Source of the DNA: Cephalotrichum gorgonifer
Lineage: Eukaryota; Ascomycota; Sordariomycetes; Microascales; Microascaceae
Assembly: GCA_900312665.1 (NCBI GenBank)
Contig: ONZQ02000003.1
Span: 826,648 to 890,647 of the forward strand
DNA length: 64,000 nt
Direction of reading: 5' to 3'
Position numbers and translations under genes: made by a program. How positions within the stretch are numbered: position 1 is the stretch's first letter; every line of letters begins with the position of its first letter. The notes below the pieces were generated by a model. It saw only the letters and a program-made list of their open reading frames with translations, made no database searches and had not been told where the DNA came from. Shown here piece after piece: positions 23,533 to 35,535 of the stretch.

Positions 23533-24672
23533 TGTTCAATGTGGTTAAGTACGAGGTGAACTAGGTATGAGATTCTTCTCTAACTACGAGAACACTGGAA
23601 TTCTGAGACCGGGGATACGGCTATTTATCAATCCATTGCCTCCCTACGCCCCCTATTACCATCAAGATACTTCTAGCTCAGTTCTTGGCGGGACGAGGAA
23701 GATAATAGGCCGAGAAGCTCCGTCAGTCCAACGCTGTAGTTGAGTTGGGTGCTCTCTGTGGCCTGTGCAGCTGCACGTAAGTCTGAGTGGTTGGACGGGA
23801 AGAGACTGGTGTAACCGTGAGGTAATCTCGAGGTGAGCTTTGACGGGGGGGGAAATGACTGGGACGTCGTAATTATGCCCGGATGGAACGGATCGAAAGT
23901 TCTCACCTCAGCTGAGTGGCACGTCATTCGGGATGATTGCGGGTTTACAGGTAATCGCTACTCTGTAATCTGCGTAGTAATACAAGGAAGGTTCTATAGC
24001 AGGGATGATCATGTTCGGGGCGTCAAATGTTCCATTCCGGATGGGTGGGTTATGTAGTATTGGTGGTACCCTGCTTGTTCAGGACCGATAATTGACATGT
24101 GCTTAAGCTTACCTAGTTGCCCCATTTGTGGTGTAAATAAATGACGGTCAATGCCAACCCCAAAATGAACCAACCAAGAAAGAATAGAGAGGTGGGCCAA
24201 GTCCAAAGTTCACAGGGTTCCACTGGGAGTCGAGTTAAGTCTCGGATGTTTATTGACTATTAGTTGATAGCGTGGATTTACGAGCCGGATGGGTGCCACC
24301 ACGTGGAGAGCGGGGTTGAACACTTTCATCGTTTGAAGTGGGGCGGCGTGGAGAGGGGAAGGTTAAGTTTTAAGTGATTATTCTATCACCTCCTCGTACC
24401 TCATGGTTGGGCGCTTTTTATTCTGGTTGGACGCTTTCTTGCGGAATATGCCGCCTAGTGGCGGAAGCGGCCGGCAGCTCTGGTCATTGCCGGGAACATC
24501 CACACCGAGTCCCGGTATCGGCCTGCGTCCCCGCCTGTCCGTCACCGAAGCATTCTTACTCGTACGAAGTCTGGGCTGAATCGCCGTGGGCCGGCGTGCG
24601 GTTCGACTCCTTATTAATGGTGACGGGGTTACAGAGTAAGTAGTAGGAATGGGTTTCTTATATCCTCATGTC

Positions 24673-24712
24673 TTTCTCCACGGAGTGCTGCTTGAAGTGC
24701 TCCGCGGAGAAA
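24673..24712. repeat. Inverted repeat, 16-nt arms
   Basis: Arm 24673-24688 (TTTCTCCACGGAGTGC) pairs with 24697-24712 (GTGCTCCGCGGAGAAA) around an 8-nt loop: 13 Watson-Crick and 2 G-T pairs of 16. The right arm also contains the palindrome CTCCGCGGAG. It is ~95 nt upstream of a TATAAAA box, so a regulatory role is possible. Confidence 0.7.
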
Positions 24713-24804
24713 TCGTGCGGCCTTTCTCCGTTATCGATCCGACCCCGCGCTTCTGCATATAAGCCATTCCAGAGTTGGCGGTTTTACGTTTTTAAAGTGG
24801 GGGG

Positions 24805-24811
24805 TATAAAA
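24805..24811 (+). promoter_or_regulatory. TATA box candidate for the phosphatase-like gene
   Basis: TATAAAA in the context GGGGTATAAAATG, about 280 nt upstream of the ATG at 25092, followed by a pyrimidine-rich leader. Confidence 0.4.
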
Positions 24812-25091
24812 TGTCTGCAGACGATAGAGCCCTACCGATAAGAATGGACACGTCTGATTTGTTCCTATGTTGAGTAATCGATCGGCTAAGGCGGCCAGCA
24901 ATAGTAGAACGGGTCCGTCCAGAGTTGACTGAGGAAAACATTTAAGCATTCTTCATCCCTCTCCGTAGATCTTTTCGTCTGTTCTTTTCAAGGGTCTTTA
25001 CTCACTTCACCTCGAAAGCCCAGGCAGGATCCACCTTGGTCTAGTCCCTAACTGCCAACGGATATCAATCCATTCGCAGTAGCCACCCACC

Positions 25092-26605
25092 ATGATTGCC
25101 AAGCTCGGCCTTGCCCTCAGCGGGCTCCTTGCCCCTGCTGTCGCTGAGACCATCCACGGTGTCGCTGTGTATTCCCGTCACGGAGATAGTATGTAATGCC
25201 CCTATGCCCTAACTCATCCGCGGTCTTATATTCCGGTTATGTTACTGACCACCCTGTAGGGAACACCAAGCACTACGGCGCCCAGGCACTCACTAGCGTC
25301 GGCTTCGAGGAGTGCTACCAGGTAGGCGGCCAGTACCGTGCCCGCTACCTGAGCGCAGACTCGCCTCACCGCATCCTAGGCATCTCCGAGTCCAAGTACG
25401 TCTCGTCTCAGATCTTCGCTAGCGCCCCTGACTCGGGCATCCTATGGGGAACGGCGACGGCCTTCCTGCAGGGCTTCTACCCTCCCCTCGACCAGACTGA
25501 CCCCGACCTCCTGACCACGAAGCTCAACAACGGGAGCGAGGCGAGCAACCCAATCGGCGGGTACCAGTACGTCCTGGTCCACGGCGAGGACGACGACGCC
25601 CCCGATGCCATCTGGATCAAGGGCGACCAGAGCTGTCCGGCCAACAAGGCCGCCAAGGCCACCTTCAAGGACAGTGCCTTCTTCAAGCAGCGCGACGAGG
25701 AGACCAAGTCGTTCTACGCGGGATTCAAGGACGCCCTGTCCGAGGTGTACGACTACACCAGCCCCTCCAACTTTTCTTACGCCAACGCCTTTGACATTTT
25801 CGACCTCATCAACGTGGCGCGCATCCACAATGCATCGTCGCCCGCGCTCGACGTCTCGGACGAGGACCTCGCGCAGCTGCGCACCCTCGCCGACTCCGCC
25901 GAGTTCGAATCCAACTACAACGCGAGTCAGCCCGACCGCTCCATCCACGGCCGAACCCTCATCGCGGGGCTCCTGAACCAGCTGAACTCGACCGTCACGT
26001 CGCAGGGTAAGGTCAAGTTCTCGCTGCTCGCGGGAAGCTACAACACCATGCTCGCCTTCTTCGGCCTCACCGGCCTCTCGGAAGTGTCGACTGACTTCAA
26101 GGGCGTTCCCGGCTACTCCTCGACCATCTCGTTTGAGCTATTCACTGAGGAGGACCTAGAGGCGTTCCCAGATAACACCGACGACCTCCGCGTCCGGTTC
26201 CTCTTCCGCAACGGGACGACCGGACAGCCTACCGCCTTCCCCCTCTTCGGGAAGGGTAAGGACAGCCTCTCGTGGCCCGAGTTCGTGGATGAGATGAGCG
26301 GGCTGGAGCTCGGCAGCGCGGAGGCGTGGTGTGGAGCGTGCAAGAGCGACCTCCCCTTCTGCGCTGCGTACAGCGGCAACAGCGTGAGCGGCCAGTCTAC
26401 GGGCATCAAGGGCGGGATGAGCAAGGAGGTCAAGGGCGGCATCGCGATGATTACGATCGGTAGCGCTGCACTTCTGTCGGGTGCGTTGTTCTTCATGCTG
26501 GCAGCGAGGAAGATGAGGAGTCATCGTGCTGCCGTTGCGGCTGGCGTGGGCGCCGCCGCTGAGAAGGGGAGCATTCACAGTGGAAGCACCGACAGCCGGG
26601 TCTAG
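25092..26605 (+). CDS. Membrane-anchored histidine acid phosphatase-like protein
   Basis: Histidine phosphatase superfamily, branch 2. Exons 25092-25188 and 25260-26605 joined over a 71-nt intron (GTATGT.. TACTGAC ..GTAG); 480 residues. Residues 1-18 are a signal peptide (MIAKLGLALSGLLAPAVA), followed at once by the catalytic VAVYSRHGDRN (R29, H30; the intron splits R33). Several N-glycosylation sites (NGS, NFS, NAS, NST, NGT) and the pairs WCGAC and FCAAY fit an extracellular fold. Residues ~423-447 are a C-terminal membrane anchor (IAMITIGSAALLSGALFFML) with a basic KMRSHR stop and a short cytoplasmic tail. The second catalytic motif, normally His-Asp, is not seen: the equivalent stretch reads LLAGSYNTMLAFFG (residues ~288-301). 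Activity as a phosphatase is therefore uncertain; a sensor or binding role is possible. Confidence 0.87.
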
Positions 26606-29600
26606 GCTGTTATTATGACCTTTTGGAGGAGTGAGTTTACGATGTGGAACATTCCAATGAGCGACGAATTCCGTATATCCCAATTTATCCGTAGATAATG
26701 CTAGAACTGTTTAAACCTTGTCGAAATTTCCATTGTGGGATACCTCAAACGTAGGAAATTAGTATGTCTAGGTATAAGTAGTTCAAGGGATAAGACGAAA
26801 TGAACGAAACTGAAGAATCTGAATGCGGCTCTCTTCTACCAATAGAGAAAAACTAAGCCCTTCAAGGAATGGTGAGATGTAACCGGAGCAGGAATCATGG
26901 TAACCTTGGTTATAGTGTTGGTTAGTTCGCCTGTGCGATCATCCTAGGGAGACTTTAGGATCTATGGAACGGCGATGGAGGGCTTGTTATGTTCTTGTTG
27001 TCCTCTTATCATATTATTCCCGATCTCCAAGGTTCTAGCCTACCTCTTCATGGGCGGATCGGGTACATATCGTAGCTAGGGCGATTCCTACTTGCAGGGT
27101 GACGTAGCACATGTCAACACCAGCAGCTATAACCCTATATGAGTCGCAATAGAGCTGAGCTGTATGCGAGACGAGTTTAACCACCGCCTCTCGACCTTGG
27201 CACCAGATACTTCAGATACCCTTCGTCCCACTAAAGGTTGTTTTCCGGTTGGTGCTATTACTAGGGCCTACTTGTTAAAACGGCCCTAGGTCTTTATGGA
27301 TAGGCTGGCTAATGTGTGCTAGGCACGCTCTGGTTCTATATGCTGGAGAGTTTCCAGGCAATGACGGAACGTCAGTTCACCTCTTACTCCACAGCCGACC
27401 ACCAGTGGCTCCATCATGGAAAGACATCCTGCCCCCGCTCGGCTCTGGAATATCAGTGGGGTTCCTGACTAGTTTACTCGAGAGGGGCGCAAGTACATGT
27501 ATGACATACTGGTATTACCCCTAGCCTGCTCTGCAGCGAACCCCCGAGGAACCCCGAGAAACATACGACAGGCTTCTAGAAAGAGTGCGGATCCTGAATA
27601 TCCTCTTGGATTTTTAAGATCTGCTCCCCGAGGGGCTCCCCCGGGGGCAAGCTAGTCTCTGTTCTATGAATATTGGAATCGACAGCGTGGCCAAGGATAG
27701 AGGTGAGGAGGCCCTCGTGCTCGTAAGCAATGGTAATTCTGAGGCTATTCAGGTCTGCTTTTATTCCGAATGATAATGGTTTTCCTTATCGAGGCTCCAG
27801 TCCCGATGCATGCAGAATCGAGCGGGATTTTCGGTTCGCTTCACACCAGCCATTCCATGTTTCTGGCCGAGTGACACACCGACACTAGTGCAGAGCGGTC
27901 CCACAATTCTCCTTCCGTCGCTTTTCGCGCGGCAGTCATTAATTCTCCGCGAGCTCGATTTGGATTGGCGAGCCGCACGCCGTTACTAGGGCTCTGCGCT
28001 ACCCTGCACTTGGAAATTCGAGCTCAGGCGAAAGGGATTGGGCTCGCGACGCGAAGTGAACCGATCGTAGGCGGGCCCCAGTCCGTATACTCGTACTCGG
28101 ATTTGCTCAGCCAAACCACGTCGCCTGCCGAGTGATGTATCATCCGGCCTCGGCGGCACTCCGGTCTAGCTGAGGGGCACAGGCAACCACAAATCAAGTC
28201 AGTAACTATGCACCACGACGGAGCCGCAGAAGTGGCGACAGGCTCCACAGGCCCACAGGCCCACCGCTGCCCGCGCGCATCACGCGCCGGGATCCTTCAG
28301 CTTTACGGGTACGGAGCCGAGATGTTCGCGTGAGTACTTCATGGGCACGTACGAGTATCAGCAAAAGGCGATTCAGCTTGCACAAAAAGGGCTATATTCT
28401 GCCCGTCATCCACCGCCTAGCCAAGTCGGCGGAGGATCGGGAGGGCCCTCGAGTCGCCCCTTCACTGACGAGGTTTGCTCGATTCTCGATTCTATCCCAG
28501 TAATCTGACCGTTTGGAGATCGGACGTGTCGCAATCGCTGGCGGAGGCTACAGCCCTACTCCTGACAGGATTTTTCAGAAAATTAGGGGATAATAATGAT
28601 AGTTACGGACTCGCATCTATGAACCAAGCTTAAGAGCTTCAGGGAGACGTGATAGCAAAAGGAGAGTCCCCCTCTTACCCCCTACTCATAAAACTGGTAT
28701 TTCCCCTTTCGGTTTGGCCACTAATTGAGTTTGCGCGGTAAAGCGGCCACGACCGAAGCTAGGCCGACGTTATCTATCCAAGTATTCTACGATTCCGTAC
28801 TCCAGTACTCGTACCAGTACTCCCACGTGTACTTGTGTGTGTGTGTGTGTGTGTGTGTGTTTGTCTGCGTGTGGCGTCAAGTGGCGATGGGTGATAAAGC
28901 CCGCGGCCGATGCGGATGCGAAAACTAGCTCCAAGAGCTCGTCATGGATACAGTACTCGGCCAGTGCGTTCCTAGCAGCTCAGTGGGGCGAAGGCGTCCG
29001 GAGTGTCGGGTCGGGCCCGGCTGAGCCGCTTCATCGGCCGACCCCGAAAAAGTCCGGCTCAGACACACCTCGCGTACCCCGGTATCACTTGTTCTCTACG
29101 GTATTCCCTCCCGCACATACGTCATCTCATCCAAGGAATTTGTGACTGAGAACAGACCCTGGAGAGTCAATTCCAAGATCAAACCCAGCGAAAGATGGGG
29201 GATATTCCTGGTCTTTATGAGGACTTGTAAGTATGGGCAGCAGTGACGTCATTGCCACTCAGTGACACCCAGGCAAGCTCACTCTGACGCACTGCGACAA
29301 GTATCGAGTACGAGTACAAGCCCCGAGCGGAAAGAGCCAAACTACGAGTACTAGTTACACCATGGGAACTTCCAAGCCAGGGAATATCACGGCCCACCTT
29401 GCGCAGAGCCGGTCCACTGGGTCAAACCCCAAACCCCATGATTTCCCACCGTAATCCACGCCTCCCCCGCCCCGGTTGGCCCACCCCCGCCCTGCCAACA
29501 ACTAGGCCTTCTCTCCGTTATTGGCAAACTTTTCGAGTCCCATGGGGTCTTGTGGGGAATCCGGCGGGCCTACCGCGGCCTGGGGAGGCGTGGTGCTTGG

Positions 29601-29813
29601 GGGACTAGCCTCTGACATCACGCTTCCCCGTCCAAAGGATGTGGGGAAGCTCCCTGAAGGGATATTAAACTCGAGTCCGCCCGCACTCTACTGATACTCC
29701 CTCCGGTCCTTCTTCTAACTCCATTGTCTCACTCAACTAGTCACTATCAAGGCATTACCTGTCGCTTTTATTATTCTTAGGTTCAAACGGGATTCCACTA
29801 CATACGTTCCGTT
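26606..29813. other. 3.2-kb gene-free region
   Basis: 3' flank of the phosphatase-like gene and promoter of the sugar transporter. Very rich in the 8-mer TACGAGTA/TACTCGTA (28088, 28350, 28806, 29309, 29343) and holds a (TG)13 microsatellite. No coding feature supported. Confidence 0.5.
28834..28860. repeat. (TG)13 microsatellite
   Basis: Uninterrupted TG dinucleotide repeat of about 27 nt in the spacer upstream of the sugar transporter. Confidence 0.95.
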
Positions 29814-31821
29814 ATGCTCGGGAAGAAGTAAGATACACCCAACCCTTTTACCTAGATCTCATCTTTCTTCCGACATATTGTCATGGAGAGGAGGAGTGGG
29901 AATACCTAAGAAGTGCTAACATAGCTCTCTCCTAGATCAATCCGCATCAATGGTGCGGACTGCGGACTCGAGTCCATCCTCCTTGGAGTCATTACCTCCA
30001 TAGGAGGGTTCATGTTCGGCTATGATACCGGCCAGATCTCTGGGATGCTCCTATTCAGGGACTTCATTCATCGGTTCGGACAAAGACAACCAGATGGTAC
30101 CATAGAGTTCGACTCTATCATCGAGTCGCTGGTCGTCTCGCTGATGAGCATCGGAACGCTACTTGGTGCCCTTTCCGCCTCATAGTACGGGATCCACCCG
30201 CCCCCCTTAAACTCTATATTAGCTCCGCCACTGTCTTCCAATCTCTTTGTCCTGTGCGTTACTAACGTTGGACTTGTCCTTTCTAGCACCGCCGACCTGT
30301 TCGGCCGACGGAAGAGTCTGACCTTCGGTGTCGTGATCTTCATAATCGGGTGCATCATCCAGGTCACCGCAATGCACAGCTGGGTCCACCTCATGATGGG
30401 CCGCTTCGTCGCCGGCTTCGGCATCGGGAACCTGTCCGTCGGCGTCCCCATGTTCCAGGGCGAGTGCTCCCCGCGCCAAATCCGCGGTGCCGTCGTCGCC
30501 TCGTACCAGCTCTTCATCACCCTCGGCATCCTTGTCGCCAACCTCGTCAACTACGGCGTCCGCCGGATCGAGGACAGCGACGCGTCGTGGCGTATCGTCA
30601 TCGGCATCGGCATCGCCTTCTCCCTCCCCCTGGGCCTCGGCGTCCTCGTCCTACCCGAGTCCCCCCGCTGGCTCGCCGCCCGCGGAAACTGGGAGGGCGC
30701 CAGGATGTCCATGGCCAGGCTCCGCGGCGTCAAGCACGACCCCACCAATCACTGGGTGCAGCAGGACCTGACGGAGATGCACGACATCCTCGAGAAGGAG
30801 CGCGACGTCGGCCTCGGAACGTGGATAGAGTGCTTCGTCAAGCGCAAGAACGGAGTGGACAAGCAGGTCTACAGGACCTTCCTCGGAATCTCCATCCACT
30901 TCCTCCAGCAGTGGACCGGCGTCAACTACTTCTTCTACTACGGCGCCACCATCTTCAAGTCCGCCGGGATCAGCGACCCGATCCTCATGCAGCTCATCCT
31001 CGGCGCCATCAACGTCGGCATGACCTTCCCCGGCCTGTACTTCGTTGAGAGGTTCGGCCGCCGCTGGCCCATGATCATCGGTGCCGCCTGGCAGGCCGCC
31101 TGGCTGTGCGTGTTCGCGAGCGTCGGGACTGCCATCAACCCCGAGGGTAACAGGGGCGTTGGCATCGTCATGATCGTCTCGGCCTCCATGTTCATCGCGT
31201 CCTTCGCCTGGTAAGCTCTCCCCAGCCCGACTCAATCCGCCACAAATCCCTAGGCGCCATATCGATATATTAAGTGCTAACATTCCCTAGTACCTGGGGA
31301 CCCATGGCTTGGGTTGTCATTGCCGAGAGTTTCCCTCTACGAACCCGTGCTAAGCAGGCATCGATAGCAACTGCGGGTAACTGGCTCGGAAACTGTAAGT
31401 TCCTCAAGAAATCCGGCCCCTTGCCCTCTCCTCCTTCCCACTTGGTGTATATCACAATTCAATAAACAGAAGACTAATTCCGTAATTAGTCATGATCTCC
31501 TTCCTCACCCCCTTCGCCAACGACGGCATCTCCTACAAGTACGGCTACGTCTTCGTCGGCTGCAACATCGCCGGCCTCCTAGTTATCTACTTCTTCCTGT
31601 ACGAGCCGGCCGGCCTCACCCTCGAGAATGTCGACCTCATGTACAGCGACCCGAACCTCAAGGCGTGGCAGTCCCGCTCCTGGACGCCGCCCGGGTACAC
31701 CTCGCGCACGCAGCGGGACCAGAAGCATGCGGACCACCACTCCGACGACGGGGCAGCTCATGGGTCTGCGGAGAAGAAGACTGGGGATGGTGATGCGGTT
31801 GGGGTTGAGCACAGGGCTTGA
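29814..31821 (+). CDS. MFS sugar (hexose) transporter
   Basis: Plasma-membrane proton-coupled or facilitative sugar porter of the major facilitator superfamily. Exons 29814-29827, 29936-30184, 30287-31210, 31291-31394, 31490-31821; 540 residues, all phases consistent. The first exon codes only MLGK plus part of a codon. Seen: GGFMFGYDTGQISGM in TM1, YTADLFGRRKS between TM2 and TM3, GRFVAGFGIGNLSVGVPMF, VLPESPRWLAARGNW, FLQQWTGVNYFFYYG in TM7, FVERFGRRWPM, WGPMAWVVIAESFPLRTRAKQAS, and a C-terminal YEPAGLTLENVDLMY where PETKG is more usual. The tail is short, His/Asp/Lys-rich and cytoplasmic, without the long extension of glucose sensors. Substrate not determined. Confidence 0.94.
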
Positions 31822-32405
31822 GTGTGGGGGTGGGTCTATTAACTAGTGTACGGGGGGGAAACGCGATTCTCGTTTGGTTTAGTGTGTATAGTATAATGAC
31901 GTCATGATAGTATTTCGTTCTTGTTACCTCATTAGGAAAAAGGGTTATTTTTACCTCGTGTACAAGCCCGAGATATTTTACCATAAAGCAACCAAAACTT
32001 GTCTCAACAGATATTTCTCGCAATTCCGAACCAAAGTCGAAATTCCCGAAAAGCCGAAGCGTCGGGGTTAGTGGCTCGGGCTCTGCCTGCATAAAGTCCG
32101 GAAGGGAGGAGATAAACTTCATTAAGTCCGATCACATATCAGGGTGGTGGCACGGCTGAGGGAATTAAGGCCGACCCTCCCAAACCTACCAGGACAAGGT
32201 TGGGGATCCTTAATGCCTTAGGACGGCGATAACAGGATTGCGCGGGTAGCCGGTGGCGTCATGGTGTAACCAACTTCGTTCGGTGTCGGCACCCAACGAA
32301 CACCCGACTCTCGACAATGCGCGATATATCCGAAAATGCCTCCTTTTGGATGACGTTTTGTCGCTCCTTTGAAGGCCGACTTCCGACCTCTGAGCTTCTC
32401 GAGCA

Positions 32406-32437
<32 letters not shown>

Positions 32438-32621
32438 CTACTACNNNNNNNNNNNNNNNNNNNNNNNNNNNNNNNNNNNNNNNNNNNNNNNNNNNNNNNN
32501 NNNNNNNNNNNNNNNNNNNNNNNNNNNNNNNNNNNNNNNNNNNNNNNNNNNNNNNNNNNNNNNNNNNNNNNNNNNNNNNNNNNNNNNNNNNNNNNNNNNN
32601 NNNNNNNNNNNNNNNNNNGCA

Positions 32622-32653
<32 letters not shown>

Positions 32654-32805
32654 CACTTCAAGATATCTATTTTCTTCCAGGCGCCCATAAACTCATACAG
32701 ATGACTTGCTTCTTTTTCAACGTTACAAAACCACCCACATCCAGATAACATACCCTTTGTTGGCTTCACCTTCTTCCCCACTTCCTCCCATCTTTGACTG
32801 CCAAG
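31822..32805. other. Spacer with assembly gap
   Basis: 3' flank of the transporter and promoter of the NAD(P)-binding protein, interrupted by unknown bases 32445-32618 bordered by two (TA)15 tracts. Confidence 0.6.
32404..32652. repeat. Two identical (TA)15 tracts flanking a 174-nt N gap
   Basis: GCAG followed by (TA)15 at 32407-32436 and again at 32623-32652, with N at 32445-32618 between. The same four bases precede both tracts. Either a true duplicated microsatellite or an assembly artefact in which one tract was written twice. Confidence 0.9.
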
Positions 32806-33674
32806 ATGAAGCTCATTATTGGAGGTGCCACCGGCTTCCTAGGATCCGAAGTCCTCCGCCAAAGCCTGCGCAACCCGGCCGTGACGTCGGTCATCGCCCT
32901 CGGACGCAGGCCCGCCACCCTTCCCGATGGTGCAGATGCGGCCAAACTGAAGAACATTATCGTCGAGGACTTCAGAAAATATCCCGAGGATGTGCGGAAG
33001 GAGTTTGAGGGCGCGGACGCGTGCATCTGGTGAGTTGGAACCGTTTGATTCTGTTGCAGATCTCTGCAAGTATAAGCGCGGGGCGCGGCAATTTGCTGAC
33101 GTCTTAAACCCGAAACGCTAGGACTATCGCCGTCCTGCCGGCGGACGTGCAGAAGATGAGTCCCGAACAGGTCAAGCTGATTTGCACGACCTACGCCGTG
33201 GACGCCCTCCAGGCGCTCTCCCAGTCCTCGACCACCAAGCCGCTCCGCTACATATATGTCAGTGGATCGCTCGCGGAACGCGACCAGACTGTGACGCCCC
33301 GGTTCATGCCCGAGTATTGCCTTATGCGAGTGAGTTACCTATCACTCCCGTCATCCCAGCCCTGTATCCTAGCTAAGACTTGTCCTTTTCCTCACTAGGG
33401 CGAAGCCGAGACGGACCTCCTCCACATCGGAGAAGAGAGTAAGGGGTCGCTCGATGTTTGCATCGTGAGGCCTGCGGTCATTGTTAAGCCCGGGGACACC
33501 TTGGAAGCTGTGTCGATTGCCATGGGGATTCCGGTTGGAGAGGCGGATAGCATCGGCTTGCGGGAGGTCGCAGCTGCGATGCTGAACCAGGCAGTGAATG
33601 GTGTTGAGAAGGATACGTTAGAGAATGAGGAGCTGAAGAGCATTGGTAAGAAGGCGCTAGAGGAGTTAAAGTGA
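32806..33674 (+). CDS. NAD(P)-binding Rossmann-fold protein (atypical SDR, NmrA/HTATIP2-like)
   Basis: Exons 32806-33029, 33122-33329, 33399-33674; 235 residues with consistent phases. The N-terminus MKLIIGGATGFLGSEVL carries the dinucleotide-binding G-x-x-G-x-x-G, followed by VTSVIALGRRPATL, EDFRKYPEDV and, after intron 1, WTIAVLPAD. RYIYVSGSLAERD is where classical members have the Ser/Tyr region, and VCIVRPAVIV fits the C-terminal substrate lobe. No complete YxxxK catalytic pair is evident, so it may be a small atypical SDR or a regulator that only binds NAD(P). Cytosolic. Substrate unknown. Confidence 0.85.
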
Positions 33675-34071
33675 AGCTTGACTTTCTCATCGCCTATTTG
33701 CTCTTCCGAAATCGTGTGGAATAGGGCGGAAGCTGTAGGGTGTCATCTAATTCTTAGTACAGCACAGGTATCAATAGTCAGGGGATCACTCTAAACATTT
33801 CCTAGCAACCTCCCAGGCCCAGAACTAATATTTTTCTTCTCAAGAGTCGTATCATTCTTGGACCTATGTGATTTCGTCATATATTCCTATTGAGACCAGG
33901 CAGCGCCGCTTGCTGGTGATTTGAATTCTATCCCTCTTTGGAGAAAGGGCTCTGTCAACTCTGTTCGAGTTGATTCTAGGTGAGTGGAACCGGCAAATGG
34001 AATAGCGAAATCTTTGCTACCTGGAGGGGGTACACAACGGTTTCGTAGATTCCCATTGTGTACAGTAGGTT

Positions 34072-34084
34072 GGGGGGGGGGGGG
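34072..34084. repeat. G13 homopolymer
   Basis: Run of 13 G in a spacer. Confidence 0.9.
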
Positions 34085-34618
34085 TATCCGACTATGAGGC
34101 TGCCGCTTATATTGTACGTTTAAAGGCGAAATACGGGTGAAAAAGAATCATGTGGATAGGACGCTTACCATATATCCTATACCCCCGTTGCTAAGCTGCT
34201 AATAGCAAATTATCTTCCACGAAACTAACGAAAAGAAACCCTTTCACCCCAACGTACCAAGACCACCGCGGATTCCCTTGAAGCGGTTGTCGGCCCATTT
34301 GTTGTCGGAGTTGAATGGCTACCCCATACCACCGGTCCGTGTTGACCGGAGATTTCAATCCTCCATCCCTGCACCTCACATACTTCTCCGGTGTCCGCCC
34401 GGTGACACCACAAACGGCTCATATGTTTGGATCCCGCTCCTCCTCTTTTCATTCTGCTCAGCCACCTCCTGCACGTACGCGGAGGCTGATCCGGGACCAG
34501 GCTCCCCGCCACCTAGCGCCCGTATCTGTCTCCCCTATGCTTAGTAGCCATTATCGCCTAGTACACCTACGGGTTCAGGGGCCGAACCTCTCTCTTCCGG
34601 ACCTCCTCTGCATCTTCC

Positions 34619-34634
34619 CGTGTGATATCACACG
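34619..34634. repeat. Perfect 16-nt palindrome
   Basis: CGTGTGATATCACACG, fully self-complementary. Could be a dimeric protein-binding site; it lies between two convergent 3' ends, so a promoter role for the known genes is unlikely. Confidence 0.7.
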
Positions 34635-35535
34635 ATCGCTTGCGGGCTATCTCTCCGGCCTTAGCGATAAAGTTCATTTGCTTGTCGTGGACACTCTGAG
34701 CTGTCGCTTATGGGGTGGGCGTGAGCAACGTTTCCTTTGGGCGTCATAGGATGGTGGGGGGGCTAGTTTGTGTGTACCTGCTGTCCCGCCCGGGATGGAT
34801 CCCCTACCCGTAAGGTCCCTCTCTTCCCTCGCCAGGCGGGTTACATCTTCTCTGGATACGGGATCTCCCGCGGCGGCTCGTTCTTGGACGTCTTGCTTGT
34901 GTGGGTATTCCATTTTCGCTGTTTCGCTTAGTTCGGATTCGAATGTTGTAGCAAAGGTGGAGTCAGATTCGGGGTGTGATGCTAGTTTCTAAGTCTTCAC
35001 TTGCATCGTGGGTTTAGGCGGGAGCCAGAATCACATTTAAGACATGGAATGTCCCCGGCCGAGTCGTTCGTGACGATTATGCTGGTATGACGTTAGGCTG
35101 TGGAGCTAGTCGATACTCTCCCTAGACCCCCTCGGCTCCCGCAGAGCTGAGACAGACCTTCTTTCACAACCCGGGTAAATGTTGCCACTTTGTACGACTC
35201 TAACCTTTAGTTAAAGCTTAAAGTTTAAATGGGCACTGATATTGGGTAATATGTGAGATTTAATCCCCATACCTTCTTGGCGCATACCACCCGAATACGG
35301 CTAGCAAAGTATAGCACGGTAGTGAGCGGGGGCACGCGCTCATGGGCTCATGGGGGGCTGGGAACAGGGATCAAGGTGTCGCATTCCAACTGCAATTTAC
35401 GAATGGCCATTCGATTTCCTAGTTAAGAATAAACGAGAGGAACTGCATACAATATGCATACCATAGCAAGCGATAGGTACACCTTCACGCTCCCATGTTC
35501 GCCCCGCAGGCAGGATTCAAGGCAGAGGCTGGGAT

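Larger units (their letters stand above)
23533..25091. other. 1.6-kb divergent promoter region
   Basis: Holds the promoters of the FAD enzyme (-) and the phosphatase-like gene (+). Contains CACGTG at 24300-24305, TACTCGTA at 24557-24564, a 16-bp inverted repeat at 24673-24712 and a TATAAAA box at 24805-24811. Confidence 0.55.
33675..35535. other. 1.9-kb convergent spacer
   Basis: Between the Rossmann-fold gene (+) and the small secreted protein (-). Contains G13 at 34072-34084 and a perfect 16-nt palindrome at 34619-34634. Short open frames (for example 34315-34749 +) lack recognisable features. Confidence 0.5.

Noticed and set aside
24595..24625. GGTTCGACTCC resembling a tRNA B box
   Set aside because: No matching T-stem, anticodon arm or acceptor stem.
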